DNA of 6,752 nucleotides, from assembly GCA_041740375.1 (NCBI GenBank), contig JBGSMB010000009.1, forward strand, positions 1 through 6,752. Direction: 5' to 3'. The stretch is from JBGSMB01 sp041740375. Lineage in GTDB: Bacteria > Patescibacteriota > Saccharimonadia > Saccharimonadales > JAGQMS01. The notes under the pieces were generated by a model, which did no database searches, was not told where the DNA came from, and was given only the letters and a program-made list of their open reading frames with translations. The number at the start of each line of letters is the position of its first letter. Within the stretch, counting starts at the first letter, position 1. Below are positions 6,103 through 6,752 of this stretch, piece after piece. The position numbers and the translations under genes are program-made.

Positions 6103-6752
6103 TGGCGCGGGGCTTAAGAGAGTTGCTAAATGCAACAGAACCAGCGTATAGCTTTAGGCTTCGTGAACTTGAAAATCTGACCGGTTCTAAAGCCGTGGAT
6201 ATAACTCTTTTGCATGAAGTTACGAAGGCTACTGAAGCAAAAATTGCAGTGCTCGGGCTTGATTCATCGGATACCCATGACGAAGAATTGTATATGCAAT
6301 TACAGAGAATTTTACATGAAGTAGACCTCCAATTATTCCCAATCGACGCCAAAATTATGTCACTACACGAAGTTACTTCGTCTATGCCGTTTGCTTCTAT
6401 TCCAATGCTTAAACCTACAGTACTAAAAAATATTCTACGGCTTCATCCTCCAAAAAATGTCATGAAAAAACTGGGATACACATCACTAGAGTCATTTTTA
6501 AAGCGAGCAGATATTAAGCAGATTTCTTTGGGGATATTTTTACACGAGTCTTATAGCTGGCATAAAAAATTTAGCAATCAACTTAAAGGCTTAACTTCCG
6601 CGGACTTTGTTCTAAAGAAACCATCACTATCTTTCTTACCTGGAAAGCTTTTGCCGTCAAACACGTCAGTTCATACGATGTTATCTGGAGTAGTAGGCCT
6701 AAACAGAGATATTTCCCCGTCGACAAATTATCTACTAGAGATAATTGCAAAG
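6102..6752 (+). CDS. Unrecognised protein, N-terminal part (runs off the window)
   Basis: An open frame of 217 codons without a stop begins at the ATG at 6102 and continues past the right edge, so the protein is at least 217 aa. I do not recognise a family. It looks soluble: no signal peptide, no long hydrophobic segment, and alternating charged and leucine-rich stretches suggesting mostly helices. Visible features are a charged start (residues 3-24), three LHEV tetrapeptides at 37-40, 71-74 and 88-91 plus LHES at 147-150, and a basic stretch KNVMKKLGYTSLESFLKR at 118-135. YSWHKKF is at 151-157. Only a weak purine stretch precedes the ATG. It shares strand and frame with the kinase, separated by one TAA and 24 nt, so the two are probably co-transcribed. 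Codon use resembles the neighbours and the frame stays open for 651 nt, which supports a real gene. Confidence 0.75.
   Translation, partial: MARGLRELLNATEPAYSFRLRELENLTGSKAVDITLLHEVTKATEAKIAVLGLDSSDTHDEELYMQLQRILHEVDLQLFPIDAKIMSLHEVTSSMPFASIPMLKPTVLKNILRLHPPKNVMKKLGYTSLESFLKRADIKQISLGIFLHESYSWHKKFSNQLKGLTSADFVLKKPSLSFLPGKLLPSNTSVHTMLSGVVGLNRDISPSTNYLLEIIAK

Overview
The window is a tightly packed, single-strand block of central sugar-phosphate metabolism genes, all on the + strand. Reading frames, AT-leaning codon choice, stop usage (TAA, TAG and one TGA used as a true stop) and protein style point to a bacterium with the standard code. The closest match in my memory of sequence style is Candidate Phyla Radiation / Patescibacteria, perhaps Saccharimonadia. 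Signs of this are the split transketolase with a GHSAG-type N-terminal subunit, a divergent epimerase, and variant RpiB and class II aldolase motifs. The use of TGA as stop argues against the TGA=Gly lineages (Gracilibacteria, Absconditabacteria). The lineage call is inference and rests on no marker gene.

Layout: 24-4982 holds six genes with gaps of 2, 16 and 5 nt, then overlaps of 4 nt and 1 nt: GAPDH, ribose-5-phosphate isomerase B, a ribulose-phosphate 3-epimerase-like protein, transketolase N- and C-terminal subunits, and class II fructose-bisphosphate-type aldolase. This looks like one operon. A 90-nt gap (4983-5072) is the longest non-coding stretch and carries a plausible sigma70-type promoter and a small inverted repeat. 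It leads into a PfkB-family sugar kinase (5073-6077) and, 24 nt later in the same frame, an unrecognised gene that runs off the right edge (6102-6752). No RNA genes, mobile elements, CRISPR arrays or convincing terminators were seen.

Together the enzymes interconvert pentose phosphates, fructose 6-phosphate, erythrose 4-phosphate and triose phosphates, and feed glyceraldehyde 3-phosphate into lower glycolysis. No transaldolase is present in the window. The set (transketolase, Rpi, Rpe-like, aldolase, PfkB kinase, GAPDH) would be enough for a sedoheptulose-bisphosphate route if the aldolase and kinase accept C7 substrates, which is a hypothesis only. The points most worth a second look are lost canonical residues in the epimerase (metal-ligand His replaced by Gln) and RpiB (ring-opening His replaced by Asp), the unassigned kinase substrate, and the unknown last gene. 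I did not find a clearly novel system; this is mostly a well-ordered housekeeping cluster with divergent enzymes.
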